This document shows, piece after piece, positions 37,903 to 48,977 of a stretch of 59,503 nucleotides of DNA. Positions within the stretch are counted from its first letter, which is position 1, and every line of letters begins with the position of its first letter. The notes under the pieces are model-generated. The model ran no database searches. It was not told the origin of the DNA and saw only the letters and a program-made list of their open reading frames with translations. Origin of the DNA: Ectopseudomonas oleovorans (GTDB taxonomy: Bacteria > Pseudomonadota > Gammaproteobacteria > Pseudomonadales > Pseudomonadaceae); the NCBI RefSeq assembly GCF_003052605.1, contig NZ_QASO01000011.1:23575-83077 (forward strand), in the 5' to 3' direction. The position numbers and the translations under genes were made by a program.

Positions 37903-38794
37903 TGCACCTGTAACGCGCTGCGGCTACGTCGCCATCGTCGGCCGGCCCAACGTGGGCAAGTCGACGCTGCTCAACCACATCCTCGGACAGAAGCTGGCGA
38001 TCACCTCGCGCAAGCCGCAGACCACCCGCCACAACATGCTCGGGATCAAGACCGAGGGCGAGATCCAAGCTGTCTATGTCGACACGCCCGGCTTGCACAA
38101 GCACAACGACAAGGCGCTCAACCGCTACATGAACCGCAGCGCCTCGAGCGCACTGAAGGACGTCGATGTGGTGGTGTTCGTGGTCGACCGTACGCGCTGG
38201 ACCGATGAAGACCAGCTGGTGCTGGAAAAGGTGCAGCACGTCAAATGCCCGATCCTGCTGGCGGTGAACAAAGCCGACCGGCTGGAAGACAAGAGCGAGC
38301 TGCTGCCGCACCTGAACTGGCTGGCCGAGCAGTTGCCGCAGGCCGAGATCGTGCCGATTTCCGCGCTGCAGGGGCAGAACCTCGACACCCTGGAGAAGCT
38401 GGTGGGTGAGCGCCTGCCGGAGTCCGAACACTTCTACCCAGAAGACCAGATCACCGACCGCTCCAGCCGCTTCCTCGCAGCCGAACTGATCCGCGAGAAG
38501 ATCATGCGCCAGCTCGGTGCCGAGTTGCCGTACCAGATCACCGTGGAGATCGAGGAGTTCAAGCAGGAAGGCCGCATTCTGCACATCCACGGCTTGATCC
38601 TGGTAGAGCGCGACGGACAGAAGAAGATCATCATCGGTGACAAGGGCGAGCGTATCAAACGCATTGGTGCCGATGCCCGTAAGGACATGGAAACCATGTT
38701 CGACTCCAAGGTGATGCTCAACCTCTGGGTCAAGGTCAAAGGCGGTTGGTCCGACGACGAACGCGCCCTGCGTTCATTGGGGTACCTGGATTGA
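37895..38794 (+). CDS. era: GTPase Era
   Basis: A 299-residue GTPase for 30S ribosome assembly. G motifs: GRPNVGKST (about 13-21), DTPGLHKHN and NKADR; the C-terminal KH domain contains the RNA-binding [22 protein letters not shown] 37895 rather than 37889 has GGAG at normal spacing and matches the conserved MTD-type N-terminus. It overlaps the end of rnc. Confidence 0.95.
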   Translation: MTDAPVTRCGYVAIVGRPNVGKSTLLNHILGQKLAITSRKPQTTRHNMLGIKTEGEIQAVYVDTPGLHKHNDKALNRYMNRSASSALKDVDVVVFVVDRTRWTDEDQLVLEKVQHVKCPILLAVNKADRLEDKSELLPHLNWLAEQLPQAEIVPISALQGQNLDTLEKLVGERLPESEHFYPEDQITDRSSRFLAAELIREKIMRQLGAELPYQITVEIEEFKQEGRILHIHGLILVERDGQKKIIIGDKGERIKRIGADARKDMETMFDSKVMLNLWVKVKGGWSDDERALRSLGYLD

Positions 38795-38845
38795 GTCATC
38801 TGCCGCCAGTTCAGTGCTGCGCGGCTTTTGCCTGAGGCTTGCAAC

Positions 38846-39535
38846 GTGCAGCTTGCCGCTTATGTCTTGCATAGCCGTCCCTACAAGGAAAGCAGCGCCC
38901 TGGTGGATTTCTTCACTGCCCAGGGCCGTATTCGCGCGGTGCTGCGCGCCGCGCGCGGCAAGGTCGGCAGCATTGCCCGGCCGTTCGCCCCGCTGGAGCT
39001 GGAACTGCGCGGGCGCGGCGAGTTGAAGACCGTCGGCCGCCTGGAAAGCGCCGGGATTCCTCTGTTGCTGACTGGCGAGGCGCTGTTTTCAGGGCTTTAT
39101 CTCAACGAACTGCTGATCCGCCTGCTGCCGGCCGAAGACCCGCATCCTGTGATGCTCGAGCACTACGGCCTGACGCTGCAGGCACTGGCTGCCGGTCGGG
39201 CGCTGGAGCCACTACTGCGCGCGTTCGAATGGCGTCTACTGGACGAGCTGGGCTATGGTTTCGCCCTGGATCGTGATCAGCACGACCAACCCATCGATCC
39301 GACAGCACTTTACCGTTGGCAGCAGGACATAGGCCTGGTGCCGGTGGTACAACTGCAACCCGGTGTATTCCAGGGCCGCGAACTGTTGGCCATGGCCGAA
39401 GCCGACTGGCAGACCCCAGGCGCGCTGGCTGCCGCCAAGCGTCTGATGCGCCAGGCGCTGGCACCTCATCTCGGCGGCAGGCCCCTGGTCAGCCGCGAAC
39501 TTTTCATGACGCTCAAGGAGTCCAAGCGTGACTGA
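38846..39535 (+). CDS. recO: DNA repair protein RecO
   Basis: A 229-residue recombination mediator that loads RecA with RecR/Rec[22 protein letters not shown] is the typical N-terminal OB fold start. I chose GTG 38846 because GAGG lies nine bases upstream; the frame is also open from a TTG at 38828. It overlaps pdxJ by eight bases. Confidence 0.92.
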   Translation: MQLAAYVLHSRPYKESSALVDFFTAQGRIRAVLRAARGKVGSIARPFAPLELELRGRGELKTVGRLESAGIPLLLTGEALFSGLYLNELLIRLLPAEDPHPVMLEHYGLTLQALAAGRALEPLLRAFEWRLLDELGYGFALDRDQHDQPIDPTALYRWQQDIGLVPVVQLQPGVFQGRELLAMAEADWQTPGALAAAKRLMRQALAPHLGGRPLVSRELFMTLKESKRD

Positions 39536-40274
39536 GGCCAATCGTATTCTGCTCGGCGTGAACATCGACCACGTCGCCACCCTGCGCCAGGCTCGTGGCA
39601 CACGCTACCCGGACCCGGTCAAGGCCGCGCTGGACGCCGAAGAAGCTGGTGCCGATGGCATCACCGTGCACTTGCGCGAAGATCGCCGACATATCCAGGA
39701 TCGTGATGTGCGCGTGCTGGCCGACGTGCTGCAGACGCGGATGAACTTCGAAATGGGCGTCACCGATTTCATGCTCGGATTCGCCGAGCAGATCCGTCCG
39801 GCGCATGTCTGCCTGGTACCGGAAACCCGCCAGGAACTGACCACCGAAGGCGGTCTGGACGTGGCCGGGCAGGAGGCGCGTATCGCCGCGGCGGTGGAGC
39901 GTCTGACGCTGGCCGGTTGCGAGGTGTCGTTGTTCATCGACGCCGAAGAGCGGCAGATCGAAGCGGCCATGCGCGTCGGCGCGCCGGCCATCGAACTGCA
40001 TACCGGTCGCTATGCTGATGCGCACACCGCGGAAGAAGCCGCGCATGAGCTTTCACGCATTCGCGATGGCGTTATCTGCGGCCTGAACCACGGGCTGATC
40101 GTCAACGCCGGTCACGGTTTGCACTACCACAATGCCGAGGCTGTCGCCGCGATTCCCGGCATCAACGAACTGAACATCGGCCACGCCATCGTCGCCCATG
40201 CGTTGTTCGTTGGTTTCAAGCAGGCCGTCGCCGAGATGAAGGCGCTGATCGTCGCCGCTGCCTATCGCGGCTAG
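39528..40274 (+). CDS. pdxJ: Pyridoxine 5'-phosphate synthase
   Basis: A 248-residue TIM barrel that condenses 1-deoxyxylulose 5-phosphate with 3-amino-2-oxopropyl phosphate to give pyridoxine 5'-phosphate (vitamin B6). [14 protein letters not shown] near the start, [14 protein letters not shown], and [18 protein letters not shown] are diagnostic. Confidence 0.96.
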   Translation: MTEANRILLGVNIDHVATLRQARGTRYPDPVKAALDAEEAGADGITVHLREDRRHIQDRDVRVLADVLQTRMNFEMGVTDFMLGFAEQIRPAHVCLVPETRQELTTEGGLDVAGQEARIAAAVERLTLAGCEVSLFIDAEERQIEAAMRVGAPAIELHTGRYADAHTAEEAAHELSRIRDGVICGLNHGLIVNAGHGLHYHNAEAVAAIPGINELNIGHAIVAHALFVGFKQAVAEMKALIVAAAYRG

Positions 40275-40283
40275 CGTACTTTA

Positions 40284-40340
40284 TGGGAGGGGCTTCAGCC
40301 GCGACTTTCGATGGTCTATCGCCGCTGAAGCGCCTCCCAC
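40284..40340. repeat. REP-like palindrome, TGGGAGG...CTTCAGC class
   Basis: TGGGAGGGGCTTCAGCCGCGA (21 bases, from 40284) pairs imperfectly with TCGCCGCTGAAGCGCCTCCCA ending at 40340. It sits between the ends of two convergent genes and may also act as a bidirectional terminator-like structure. Confidence 0.75.
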
Positions 40341-40349
40341 TTCGTTCGT

Positions 40350-41233
40350 TCAATCCTGGCTGAAAGCCTGAACCATCTGCCTGGCGAGCGCCTCGACGGT
40401 GTCGTTGTGTTGATGGCCGAGAATCAGCTTGATGTGGTACTCGCCAAGGGCGGGCAAGCCTTGTTCTGCGCCGAGTCGGCGTAGGGGTGGTCTGACCAGG
40501 CTGCGGGGGAAAGGCGCGATGGCCAGGTCGGCGGTCATTGCCGCTTCTTGGCCAGCGCACTGCTCGCAGGAGTAGGCGATGCGATAGGCAAGCCCCTGCC
40601 GATCCAGCGCATCGAGCGCGGTGCGGCGCCAGGCGCAGCCCGGGTTGGCCAGGGCCAGCGGCAAGGGCGAGCGCTGCATGGCCAGGCCACCGTCACGCCC
40701 GGCCCAGACCAGCTCCTCGGAATAGATCACTTCGCCACGCGCATCATCCAGGCGTCGTTGCCGGTGTTGATCAGGGTCAGGTCCAGCTCGCCGGCATCCA
40801 GCTTCGCCACCAGATCCACACTGCGCCCGACATTGACCTCGACTTCTACGGCCGGATGGCTGCGGGCGAACAGAGTCAAGACACTCGGTAGTACGCGGTC
40901 GCCGATATCGTTCGGCGTACCGAAGCGCACGCGGCCGGTCAGCGTCGGGGTGAGAAAGCGTGCCACCGCTTCCTCGTTTAGCTTGAGCAGGCGCCTGGCA
41001 TAGCCGAGTAGCACCTCGCCTTCTGCGGTCAGGCGAACCTGTCGTGCCTCGCGGATGAACAGGCGCTGGCCGAGGGTTTCTTCCAGGCGCTTGATCTGCA
41101 GGCTGACGGCCGCCGTGCTGCGAAATACCTGTGCAGCGGTGCGGGTAAAGCTGCCGCTGTCGGCGATGGCGACGAAGGTGCGCAGCACATCGCTTTCCAG
41201 AAGCGGCAGGGAGATGGGAACTGTCGCGTTCAT
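40350..41233 (-). pseudogene. LysR-family regulator with a frameshift
   Basis: The N-terminal part (40727-41233) has a clear LysR helix-turn-helix (LRTFVAIADSGSFTRTAAQVFRSTAAVSLQIKRLEETLGQRLF) and the start of the effector domain (GRVRFGTPNDIGDRVLPSVL), then ends NDAWMMRVAK-stop. The remainder of the effector domain (VIYSEELVWAG onward, to AFSQD) continues in another frame from 40730. A loss of one base near 40737 would explain it, restoring R-x-GEVIYSEEL. It is either a disrupted gene or an assembly error; the parts otherwise make a normal-length regulator of about 295 residues. Confidence 0.8.
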
Positions 41234-41349
41234 GATCGTTAAATATTACTTAATTCAGCGTTTGATATTTGTCGTTTTTTTGAACGATAGGCGCGTTTCA
41301 TCCTGATCGCAAGCCCGGCACAGGCCGGCAGCGAAACGGAGGAAAGGTC

Positions 41350-41610
41350 ATGAACAGTTCGAGCAATCGCGACAAGTCGCGCCCAGCCATGCCCGAGTTC
41401 TATATGCCGGCCATGTGGCCGTTGGATCTGCAGAACGCCATCGTCGATTGGGTTGGCGCCTGGTTCTGGCGTCGGCGCATGCGTCGTCTGCTGGCGCAGG
41501 ACATCGAGGGAAGGATCCGCCTGGGCGGTGCCCGTGGTGTGGTAGAGCAGAGCGCCGGTGAACCGCTGCTTTTGATCGCTCAGCGGCGTGCGCGTTGGCT
41601 GCGACCGTAG
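41350..41610 (+). CDS. Small protein, divergent from the lysR gene
   Basis: An 86-residue protein with a GGAGGA ribosome binding site and no family I can name. It has a Trp/Arg-rich middle (VGAWFWRRRMRRLLAQD) and ends RRARWLRP. Its TAG stop is the GTAG of the REP palindrome that follows, so the original 3' end may have been longer. It probably shares a regulatory region with the divergent LysR gene. Confidence 0.6.
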   Translation: MNSSSNRDKSRPAMPEFYMPAMWPLDLQNAIVDWVGAWFWRRRMRRLLAQDIEGRIRLGGARGVVEQSAGEPLLLIAQRRARWLRP

Positions 41611-41659
41611 GGCGGGTGCAACCCGCCAATTGCAGTCTGGCGGGTTGCACCCGCCCTAC
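41607..41659. repeat. GTAGGGCGGGTGC perfect inverted repeat
   Basis: GTAGGGCGGGTGCAACCCGC (from 41607, 22 bases in all) matches perfectly its complement ending at 41659 across a nine-base loop. GTAG-type REP palindrome between convergent genes. Confidence 0.85.
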
Positions 41660-41673
41660 GAGACTCGCTGTGC

Positions 41674-42642
41674 CTAGGGCTTGCGCGCGACAAGCACGGC
41701 GCGGGTCGGTGCCGGCAGGCCTTCGACGGTACGGCTGTGGTCGGCAGGGTCGAGGAATTCGGGTAGCGACTGGAAGCGCATCCACTCGGTGGCACGTTGT
41801 TCTTCCACCGAGGTGGTGCTGACGTCGACGCAGCGTACGTCCTCGAAACCGGCACGGCGCAGCCAGCGCTCCAGCGCCGGCACCGAGGGCAGGAACCAGA
41901 CGTTGCGCATCTGTGCGTAGCGGTCTTCCGGTACCAGCACCTGCTCGCTGTCGCCCTCGACTACCAAGGTTTCCAGCACCAGTTCGCCGCCTTTGACCAA
42001 GGCATCCTTCAGATCGAGCAGGTGATCGATGGGCGAGCGACGGTGGTACAGCACACCCATGGAGAACACGGTGTCGAAGCCTTGCAGCTTGGCTGGCAGC
42101 TCCTCAAAGGCCAGTGGCAGGTGCCACACTGGTTGATCCGGCAGGTAGCGCTTCATCGCCAGGAACTGGCAGAGGAACAGCCAGTTGGGGTCGATGCCGA
42201 CCACGCTGTTTGCGCCCGCACCGAGCATGCGCCACATGTAGTAGCCGTTGCCGCAACCGACATCGAGGATGCGTTTGCCGGCCAGGTCCAGGTGCGGGGC
42301 GACGCGCTGCCATTTCCAGTCCGAGCGCCATTCGGTGTCGATGTGTACGCCGAACAGCTCGAACGGCCCCTTGCGCCAGGGAATCAGGCCCTGCAGAGCG
42401 GTTTTCAATTGCGCGCGGGTGGCGTCATCGCAGGCGCCGCCGAAGGCGAAGCGCTGCAGCAGCTCCACCTCACTCACCGGTAATTCAGGCAGTGCCTGCA
42501 CGGCGCCGTACCAGCGCGCCAGGTCGCCGTGACCGATGGCCAGCTTGGCATCGAGCTGGCCGGGCAGCTCACAAGCCCAGTCCAGCAGCGGGGTGCCGGC
42601 CAGTTGCGCCTGCAGCGCGTCGAGATCCAGGTCGCGCATCAT
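41674..42642 (-). CDS. cmoB: tRNA U34 carboxymethyltransferase CmoB
   Basis: A 322-residue SAM-type enzyme that transfers a carboxymethyl group from carboxy-SAM to 5-hydroxyuridine at tRNA position 34. The methyltransferase core has [33 protein letters not shown] and [19 protein letters not shown]. It overlaps cmoA by four bases. Confidence 0.95.
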   Translation of the reverse strand: MMRDLDLDALQAQLAGTPLLDWACELPGQLDAKLAIGHGDLARWYGAVQALPELPVSEVELLQRFAFGGACDDATRAQLKTALQGLIPWRKGPFELFGVHIDTEWRSDWKWQRVAPHLDLAGKRILDVGCGNGYYMWRMLGAGANSVVGIDPNWLFLCQFLAMKRYLPDQPVWHLPLAFEELPAKLQGFDTVFSMGVLYHRRSPIDHLLDLKDALVKGGELVLETLVVEGDSEQVLVPEDRYAQMRNVWFLPSVPALERWLRRAGFEDVRCVDVSTTSVEEQRATEWMRFQSLPEFLDPADHSRTVEGLPAPTRAVLVARKP

Positions 42643-43382
42643 GGCAGGGCCACCAGCGAGGCGAAGTTAAGGCACTGGAACCAGGGCACCACCTTGCTGA
42701 AACCGGCAGCCAGCAGGCGTTCGCGGTGCTGCTGGAGGCTGTCGGGTAGCATCACCTTCTCGATGGCGCTGCGTTTCTGCGCGATTTCCAGCTCGCTGTA
42801 GCCGTTGGCACGTTTGAAGGCTACATGCAGCTCTGTGAGCAGCTCATGCTCGGCGGCATCCTCGAAGCGCAGCTTTTCCGAGAGAATCAGCGCGCCACCG
42901 GGCAGCAGCGCCTGGCGAATGCGCGTGAGCAATTCCAGGCGGCGCTCCGGGGGGATGAACTGCAGGGTGAAGTTGAGCGTGACCAGCGAGGTGGGGTGCA
43001 GATCAAGGGCGAGAATGTCGGCCTCGATCACCTCTACCGGCAGCAGCTCCTGGAACATGGCGTCCTGGGCATGCAGGTATTCGCTGCAGCGCGCGACCAT
43101 GGCCGGCGAGTTGTCCACGGCGATCACCTTGCAGCCATCGACGCGCACGTGGCGGCGTAGGGCCTGAGTCACCGCGCCGAGCGAGGCGCCGAGGTCGTAC
43201 AGGGTGGTCTGCGGCTGAGCGAACTGGCCAGCGAGCACGCCGATGTTCTCGACGATAGTCGGGTAGCCGGGGACCGAACGCTTGATCATGTCAGGGAAGA
43301 CCCGTACCACGTCCTCGTTGAAGACGAAATCGGGCACCTCGGGCAGAGGCTGGGCGAATAGACGATCAGGTTCTTGGCTCAC
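42639..43382 (-). CDS. cmoA: Carboxy-S-adenosyl-L-methionine synthase CmoA
   Basis: A 247-residue enzyme making carboxy-SAM from SAM and prephenate for Cmo[19 protein letters not shown] and [14 protein letters not shown] form the SAM site; [21 protein letters not shown] (here FNEDVV) is the conserved N-terminal region. The start is GTG 43382 (MSQEPDRLF); the frame is open to 43463 but into the upstream repeat-flanking DNA. Confidence 0.93.
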   Translation of the reverse strand: MSQEPDRLFAQPLPEVPDFVFNEDVVRVFPDMIKRSVPGYPTIVENIGVLAGQFAQPQTTLYDLGASLGAVTQALRRHVRVDGCKVIAVDNSPAMVARCSEYLHAQDAMFQELLPVEVIEADILALDLHPTSLVTLNFTLQFIPPERRLELLTRIRQALLPGGALILSEKLRFEDAAEHELLTELHVAFKRANGYSELEIAQKRSAIEKVMLPDSLQQHRERLLAAGFSKVVPWFQCLNFASLVALP

Positions 43383-43419
43383 GGCGGTCGCAATAGCTAG
43401 CGGAAAAGGCCGGCATTTT

Positions 43420-43618
43420 AGGCTTTGTACGAAAAGTCGTCGAGCGATGGTCAGGCGAGGCAAAAACGGGTGAGGAAGCGAAGTTTACGAGTTGTAAATG
43501 AGCATGACTCGCTGCGCTCGCCCTCCGGGCCGCGCTGAAGCGCGTTAGCCGTAAGCGGCTTGCTGAACCAGTTTTTAACGAAGCATCACCGAGCGTAGGC
43601 ACTTTTCGTACAAAGCCT
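43420..43618. mobile_element. MITE-like element B
   Basis: A 199-bp element with perfect 18-bp terminal inverted repeats, AGGCTTTGTACGAAAAGT and its complement (43601-43618). Further in lie imperfectly paired arms GGCAAAAACGGG (from 43469) and CCAGTTTTTAACG (from 43568), and the core GCGAAGTTTACGAGTTGTAAATGAGC (43478-43503). No transposase and no obvious target duplication. It lies upstream of cmoA. Confidence 0.75.
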
Positions 43619-43678
43619 GGCCAAGTGCGGGCAATAGTCAGGGCTTTCCCGATTGTTCGTCCGTCCGCAGCAACAGCT

Positions 43679-43949
43679 CTAGGGTCTGTTGCCGTTTCGC
43701 GCACGGCCGCGACGGAGCCAGTTTTTGCGTGGGGCTAGGCGCGAGACGCGAAGTTTGGTCGCCCAAATGAGCCGTCGAGTAACGACGTACCAGGCAAAAA
43801 CTGGCCCGTCCCTTCGGGTTGCGCGGCAAATTGCGCCATGCGTCGTTGCGGGATTTGGCAAGGGAACGACCATTACCTGCATCCCGCGCCTCGCGTGGCG
43901 CAATTTGGCGCAGCAACGCGGCTCGCGTCGAAACGGCAACAGACCCTAG
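43679..43949. mobile_element. MITE-like element A, copy 2
   Basis: Same orientation and length (271 bp with bordering CTAGs) as the copy at 11712, with two differences seen (G/C at 43759 region and the CCAGGC versus CCACGC of the right inner arm). Its right-hand CTAG contains the TAG stop codon of the adjacent YhhN gene, suggesting it landed at, or trimmed, that gene's 3' end. Confidence 0.85.
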
Positions 43950-44584
43950 GCCTTGGTGCGTCGAAAGGCCGAGGCGGCGATACCCCACTGGCCAAGCCAG
44001 TAGGTAAGGATGATGGCGTAGGGGGCGGCGTCGAAGCTGGTGACGAAGCGGTCGATACCGATCAGGCTGTCGGACAGCACGAAGAGCGCCGCACCAACTG
44101 CGGCGAGCCAGGTGGAGCCCGGCTGTAGGTCCGGGTGGCCGATGCGGGCCAGGGCGCGCCAGAGCATCAGGCTAATCGCGGTGGCATAGCAGGCCACCGG
44201 AATCAGCAGCTCGCCCAGACCGCTGCTGGCCAGTATGGCGAACATCGCGCCACCGGCGATCAGCGCCAGCAGCAAGGCGGGTAGGGCCGGCAGCCGGCTA
44301 TCGGAAACGTAGGCGCGCAGATAGGCCAGGTGGCCGATCAGGAAGGCGCCGAGGCCGAACACGAAGAGGTCGCCAGGCCAGTCCAGAAGGATGTCGCCGG
44401 CCAGGGAAAATACCAGGCCGATGCAGATCCAGCGGCGGTAGGTGCCAGCCGGTGCCTGGCGCAGCCAGAGCAGCAGGGCGATCACCGGGATGCCCTTGGT
44501 CAGCAGGCTGAGCTGCGCATCGCCGGTGATCCGGCCATAAAGAAATACCGCAGCACCCGCCAGGCCGAGCAGCAACCAACGCAT
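43946..44584 (-). CDS. YhhN-family membrane protein (lysoplasmalogenase-like)
   Basis: A 212-residue protein with about seven or eight membrane helices and the YhhN-family core (FSLAGDILLDW, FLIGHLAYLRAY, LFVLSDSLIGIDRF with conserved acidic residues, ILTYWLGQWGI). Some family members hydrolyse lysoplasmalogens; activity here is not certain. GGGAG precedes the ATG. The stop TAG is supplied by the adjoining MITE-like element; the reading frame is otherwise complete-looking. Confidence 0.8.
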   Translation of the reverse strand: MRWLLLGLAGAAVFLYGRITGDAQLSLLTKGIPVIALLLWLRQAPAGTYRRWICIGLVFSLAGDILLDWPGDLFVFGLGAFLIGHLAYLRAYVSDSRLPALPALLLALIAGGAMFAILASSGLGELLIPVACYATAISLMLWRALARIGHPDLQPGSTWLAAVGAALFVLSDSLIGIDRFVTSFDAAPYAIILTYWLGQWGIAASAFRRTKA

Positions 44585-44742
44585 AGCAAGACTCCCTTCG
44601 TTATTGGAATGGCGCGACTATGCCCAGCGACCGGACGGCTGCCAATGCGAGGGATGCCAAATCGAGGGGCGGATCGTGCCGCCACTCGACGCCATCGGCA
44701 GTATTGGGCAACGTATGCGTTCGTTCAGGAGCAGCGCATACG

Positions 44743-45821
44743 ATATCGCCACCTGTCACCGAGCTGATCGAGCGCCTTTACCGCGAAGAGTCGCCGCCAC
44801 CCTGATTCGCCTGCTCGGCGATTTCGACCTGGCCGAAGAGGCGCTGCATGAGGCCTTTCGCAGTGCGGTCGAGCAGTGGCCGCAAGGCGGTGTGCCGGAC
44901 AACCCGCGTGCCTGGCTGGTCTCCGCCGGGCGCTTCAAGGCCATCGACAACCTGCGTCGGCAACGTCGCTTCCAGCCGTTGGGCGAGCAGGTCGAATTGC
45001 TAGATGAGAGTGGTGTCGAGGAAGGTGAGCTGCTCGGGGACGACCGTCTGCGCCTGATCTTCACCTGCTGCCACCCGGCGCTGGCCAGTGATGCCCAGGT
45101 GGCGCTGACCCTGCGCGAGGTGTGCGACCTGAGCACCGAGGAGATCGCCCGCGCTTTCCTCTCCAGCCCGTCGACCCTGGCCCAGCGCATCGTGCGGGCC
45201 AAGGCGAAGATTCGCGACGCGTGCATCCCTTACGAGGTGCCGGGGCGCAGCGAGCTGCCCGAGCGTCTGGAGGCGGTGTTGCGGGTGATCTATCTGGTGT
45301 TCAACGAAGGCTATTTCGCCAGCTCCGGCGATTCGCTGACCCGCAGCCAACTGTCTGACGAGGCGATTCGCCTGGGCCGCTTGCTGCTGGAGCTGCTGCC
45401 CGATCCGGACGTGCAGGGGCTGCTGGCGTTGATGCTGCTGCACGAGTCGCGACGCGCTACGCGCAGCGGCGTTGATGGCGAGGTGATTTTGCTGGAAGCC
45501 CAGGATCGCAGCCTGTGGAATCGCGAGATTATCGCCGAAGGCGAGGCGCTGGTGTCGCAGTGCGCTGCACTCGCGGCGTTTCGGCCCCTACAGCCTGCAA
45601 GCGGCTATTGCTGCAGTACATGCCGAGGCCGCCAGTCTGGAAGAAACCGATTGGGTGCAGATTGTCGGGCTGTATGACGAGCTGCTGCGCCTGAACCCGT
45701 CGCCGGTGATCGAACTCAACCGCGCCGTGGCGCTGGCCATGCGTGACGGGCCCTGGCGCTGACGCAGCAGGGACCGGATCGGCAGTTTCTGCACAACAGG
45801 CTGGAGGAGCTGGGCTGGTAA
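44743..45821 (+). pseudogene. ECF-type (DUF6596) sigma factor, multiply decayed
   Basis: Three frames together give one sigma factor of the SigJ/DUF6596 class. Frame 1 starts around 44743 without a normal start codon (ATA where ATG is expected) and reads VTELIERLYREES. A deletion near 44793 shifts to VAATLIRLLGDFDLAEEALHEAF, LIFTCCHPALASDAQVALTLREV and IYLVFNEGY, intact to about 45580. Another shift leads to YSLQAAIAAVHAEAAS, ETDWVQIVGLYDELLR and NRAVALAMRDGP. At about 45751 roughly 50 codons are missing, and the tail LALTQQGPDRQFLHNRLEELGW resumes in a third frame to the TAA at 45821. Confidence 0.88.
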
Positions 45822-45832
45822 CGCACCTGTTC

Positions 45833-45890
45833 GTAGCCGGATGCAATCCGGGGATGGTCGGCACCATGCTTCCGGATTACATTGGGCTAC
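45833..45890. repeat. GTAGCC-GGATGCAATCCGG / CCGGATTACATTGGGCTAC repeat
   Basis: GTAGCCGGATGCAATCCGG at the left mirrors CCGGATTACATTGGGCTAC at the right, a common Pseudomonas-type GTAG palindrome, downstream of the sigma pseudogene. Confidence 0.65.
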
Positions 45891-45935
45891 TGCGCAGGTT
45901 AGGCAGCAGGTGGCGGGCATTGCACCCTCACCCCA

Positions 45936-45958
45936 CCCCTCTCCCAGGGGGAGAGGGG
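45936..45958. terminator. Strong hairpin between convergent sigma pseudogene and rapA
   Basis: CCCCTCTCCC (45936-45945) pairs with GGGAGAGGGG (45949-45958) over a three-base loop, eleven bases before the rapA stop. Pairing is very strong but the T-run is short, so its role as terminator is inferred. Confidence 0.5.
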
Positions 45959-45968
45959 CTAGCAGCAC

Positions 45969-48812
45969 TTAACCGGCCACCAGCACGCGAATCGCTTCCA
46001 GGCGCAGGGCGGCCTTGTCGAACATCGCCAGGCTCTGTTCGCGCTGCTCGCGCAGGGCGTCGATCTCGCTGTCGCGCACGCTCGGGTTGACGGCGCGTAG
46101 GGCGATAAGGCGCGCCAGTTCTTCGTCCAGTTCGGCGATCAGGCGGCGTTTGGCCTCGGCCACGCGCTCGATATGGCGCGGCATGACCTTGGCTTCAGCA
46201 TCGTTGATCTGCTTGGCCAGCACGTCGCGCTGGGCCTGGACGAACTTGTTGGCACTGGCCCGCGGCACGCTTTCGAGCTGGTCGTTGAGGGTTTCGAAGC
46301 CGACCTTGGCGGCCAGGTCGTTGCCATTGGCGTCGAACAGGCAACGCAGCGCCGCCGGTGGCAGGAAGCGCCCCAGTTGCAGTTTGCGCGGGGCGACCAC
46401 TTCGCTGACGTAGAGCAGCTCCAGTAGCACCGTGCCGGGCTTGAGCGCCTTGTTCTTGATCAGCGCCACGGCGGTGTTGCCCATCGAGCCGGACAGCACC
46501 AGGTCCATGCCGCCCTGCACCATGGGGTGTTCCCAGGTGAGGAACTGCATGTCCTCGCGGGCCAGGGCCTGTTCGCGGTCGTAGGTGATGGTCACCGCCT
46601 CGTCGTCGCCCAGGGGGAAGCTGGCATCCAGCATCTTCTCGCTGGGGCGCAGGATCAGCGCGTTGTCGGAGTGGTCTTCGCTGTCGATGCCGAAGGCGTT
46701 GAACAGCTCTTCCATGTAGATCGGCAGGGTGAACTGGTCGTCCTGCTCGAGGATGGCGGAGGCCAAGGCTTCGCCTTCACCGGCGCCGCCGGAGTTCAGC
46801 TCCAGCAGGCGGTCACGGCCGCTGTGCAGCTCGCCTTCGAGGCGAATGCGTTCGGCGGTGGCTTCGTCGAGCAGTTGCTGCCACTGGCCGTCGTCACCGT
46901 TTTCCAGCAACGGCAGCAGGCGCGGGCCGAACTGGTGCTGCAGGGCGTTGCCGGTCGGGCAGGTGGCGAGGAAGGCGTTCAGCGCCTGGTGGTACCACTG
47001 GAACAGGCGCTCCTGCGGGCTGTTCTCCAGGTACGGCACGTGCAGCTGGATGCGGTGTTTCTGGCCGATGCGGTCGAGACGGCCGATGCGCTGTTCGAGC
47101 AGGTCCGGGTGTGCCGGCAGGTCGAACAGCACCAGGTGATGGGCGAACTGGAAGTTGCGGCCTTCGGAGCCGATCTCCGAGCAGATCAGCACCTGCGCGC
47201 CAAATTCTTCATCGGCGAAGTAGGCGGCGGCACGGTCGCGCTCGAGGATGCTCATGCCTTCGTGGAACACAGTGGCCGGGATGCCGGAACGCACGCGCAG
47301 GGCGTCCTCCAGATCCAGCGCGGTCTCGGCGTGAGCGCAGATCACCAGCACCTTGAACTTCTTGAGCATCTTCAGGGTGTCGATCAGCCACTCGACGCGC
47401 GGGTCGAAGCGCCACCAGCGCTGCTCCTCGTCCACTTCGTCCTGCGCTTGGTAGGCGACTTCCGGGTACAGCTCGGCGTGCTCGCCCAGCGGCAGTTCCA
47501 GGTATTCGTCGGGGCTCGGCAGCGGGTAGGGGTGCAGCTCGCGCTCGGGGAAGCCCTGCACGGCGGCGCGGGTGTTGCGGAACAGCAGGCGGCCGGTGCC
47601 GTGGCGATCCAGCAGCTCGCGCACCAGGCGCGCGCGGGCTGCTTCATCGCCGCTGTCTACCGCATCGAGCAGCTCGCGGCCTTCAGCACCGAGGAAGCTG
47701 CCGATGGCCTCTCGGGCCTGGGCACTGAGCTTGCCCTGATCGAGCAGTTCCTGCACGGCTTCAGCAACCGGGCGGTACTGGCTGCTTTCGGCGCGGAAGG
47801 CTTCCAGGTCGTGAAAGCGCGCCGGGTCGAGCAGGCGCAGGCGGGCGAAGTGGCTGTCCTGGCCGAGCTGTTCCGGGGTGGCGGTGAGCAGCAACACGCC
47901 GGGGATGACCTCGGCCAGTTGCTCGACCAGCGAATACTCGGCGCTGGCCTGTTCCGGGTGCCAGACCAGGTGATGGGCTTCGTCGACCACCAGCAGATCC
48001 CAGCCGGCGGCGAACAGGGCGTCCTGGGCCTTCTCGTCTTCCTTCAGCCATTCCAGGGCGACCAGCGCCAGTTGGCAGTCCTCGAAGGGGTTGCTGGCGT
48101 CGCTTTCCATGAAACGCTCGGCGTCGAACAGGGCGACGTCGAGGTTGAAACGCCGGCGCATTTCCACCAGCCACTGGTGCTGCAGGTTTTCCGGCACCAG
48201 GATCAGCACGCGGCTGGCGCGGCCGGAGAGCAGCTGGCGATGAATCACCAGGCCGGCTTCGATGGTCTTGCCCAGGCCCACTTCGTCGGCCAGCAGGACG
48301 CGCGGAGCGATACGGTCGGCCACTTCGCGGGCGATGTGCAATTGGTGGGCGATCGGTTGAGCGCGAGCACCGCCCAGGCCCCAGAGTGACGACTGCAGCA
48401 GGCGGCTGTTGTGTTCGAGGCTGTGGTAGCGCAGGGCGAACCAGGCCAGCGGGTCGATCTGGCCGGCGAACAGGCGGTCGCTGGCCAGGCGGAACTGGAT
48501 GAAGTTCGACAGCTGAGTTTCCGGCATGGTGACCGGCTGATGCTGGGCATTGAGGCCGTGGTAGACCAGCAGGCCGTCGACGTCCTCGACTTCCTGCACG
48601 GTGAGCTTCCAACCCTCGAAATGGGTGATCTCGTCACCCGGGGCGAAGCGTACACGGGTCAACGGAGCATTGCGCGTAGCGTACTGGCGGGTTTCGCCGG
48701 TGGCCGGGTAAAGCACGGTGAGCAGGCGGCCATCCTCGGCGAGGATGGTTCCCAGACCCAATTCCGCTTCGCTGTCACTGATCCAGCGTTGCCCCGGTTG
48801 ATATTGCGCCAT
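45969..48812 (-). CDS. rapA: RNA polymerase-associated ATPase RapA
   Basis: A 947-residue Swi2/Snf2-type ATPase that recycles RNA polymerase after transcription. The N-terminus has two Tudor-like domains ([15 protein letters not shown]). Helicase motifs: [13 protein letters not shown] (I), VDEAHHL (II, DEAH), [12 protein letters not shown] (III), and [19 protein letters not shown]...[11 protein letters not shown] (V/VI). Length matches the Pseudomonas family. A long open frame on the opposite strand is a shadow of its GC-rich codons. Confidence 0.95.
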   Translation of the reverse strand: MAQYQPGQRWISDSEAELGLGTILAEDGRLLTVLYPATGETRQYATRNAPLTRVRFAPGDEITHFEGWKLTVQEVEDVDGLLVYHGLNAQHQPVTMPETQLSNFIQFRLASDRLFAGQIDPLAWFALRYHSLEHNSRLLQSSLWGLGGARAQPIAHQLHIAREVADRIAPRVLLADEVGLGKTIEAGLVIHRQLLSGRASRVLILVPENLQHQWLVEMRRRFNLDVALFDAERFMESDASNPFEDCQLALVALEWLKEDEKAQDALFAAGWDLLVVDEAHHLVWHPEQASAEYSLVEQLAEVIPGVLLLTATPEQLGQDSHFARLRLLDPARFHDLEAFRAESSQYRPVAEAVQELLDQGKLSAQAREAIGSFLGAEGRELLDAVDSGDEAARARLVRELLDRHGTGRLLFRNTRAAVQGFPERELHPYPLPSPDEYLELPLGEHAELYPEVAYQAQDEVDEEQRWWRFDPRVEWLIDTLKMLKKFKVLVICAHAETALDLEDALRVRSGIPATVFHEGMSILERDRAAAYFADEEFGAQVLICSEIGSEGRNFQFAHHLVLFDLPAHPDLLEQRIGRLDRIGQKHRIQLHVPYLENSPQERLFQWYHQALNAFLATCPTGNALQHQFGPRLLPLLENGDDGQWQQLLDEATAERIRLEGELHSGRDRLLELNSGGAGEGEALASAILEQDDQFTLPIYMEELFNAFGIDSEDHSDNALILRPSEKMLDASFPLGDDEAVTITYDREQALAREDMQFLTWEHPMVQGGMDLVLSGSMGNTAVALIKNKALKPGTVLLELLYVSEVVAPRKLQLGRFLPPAALRCLFDANGNDLAAKVGFETLNDQLESVPRASANKFVQAQRDVLAKQINDAEAKVMPRHIERVAEAKRRLIAELDEELARLIALRAVNPSVRDSEIDALREQREQSLAMFDKAALRLEAIRVLVAG

Positions 48813-48977
48813 GCCTGTCTGTCTCCCGCGTGAAAAGCCGGCTATGGTAACGGATGCAGCGCCACGGCCAAAGCAGTCATGACACTATTGCCGTGCGGCT
48901 TAGTCAAAAGTGTAGCGAGCACCGGCTAAAGTCGCGGCTCACGGGGCCGACAGCCTGACCAAAGGAGGTGCTGAAAC

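Noticed and set aside
46527..48389. 620-residue open frame opposite rapA
   Set aside because: It lies wholly antisense to a clear, full-length RapA and has no recognisable family; such frames arise from GC-rich codon bias.
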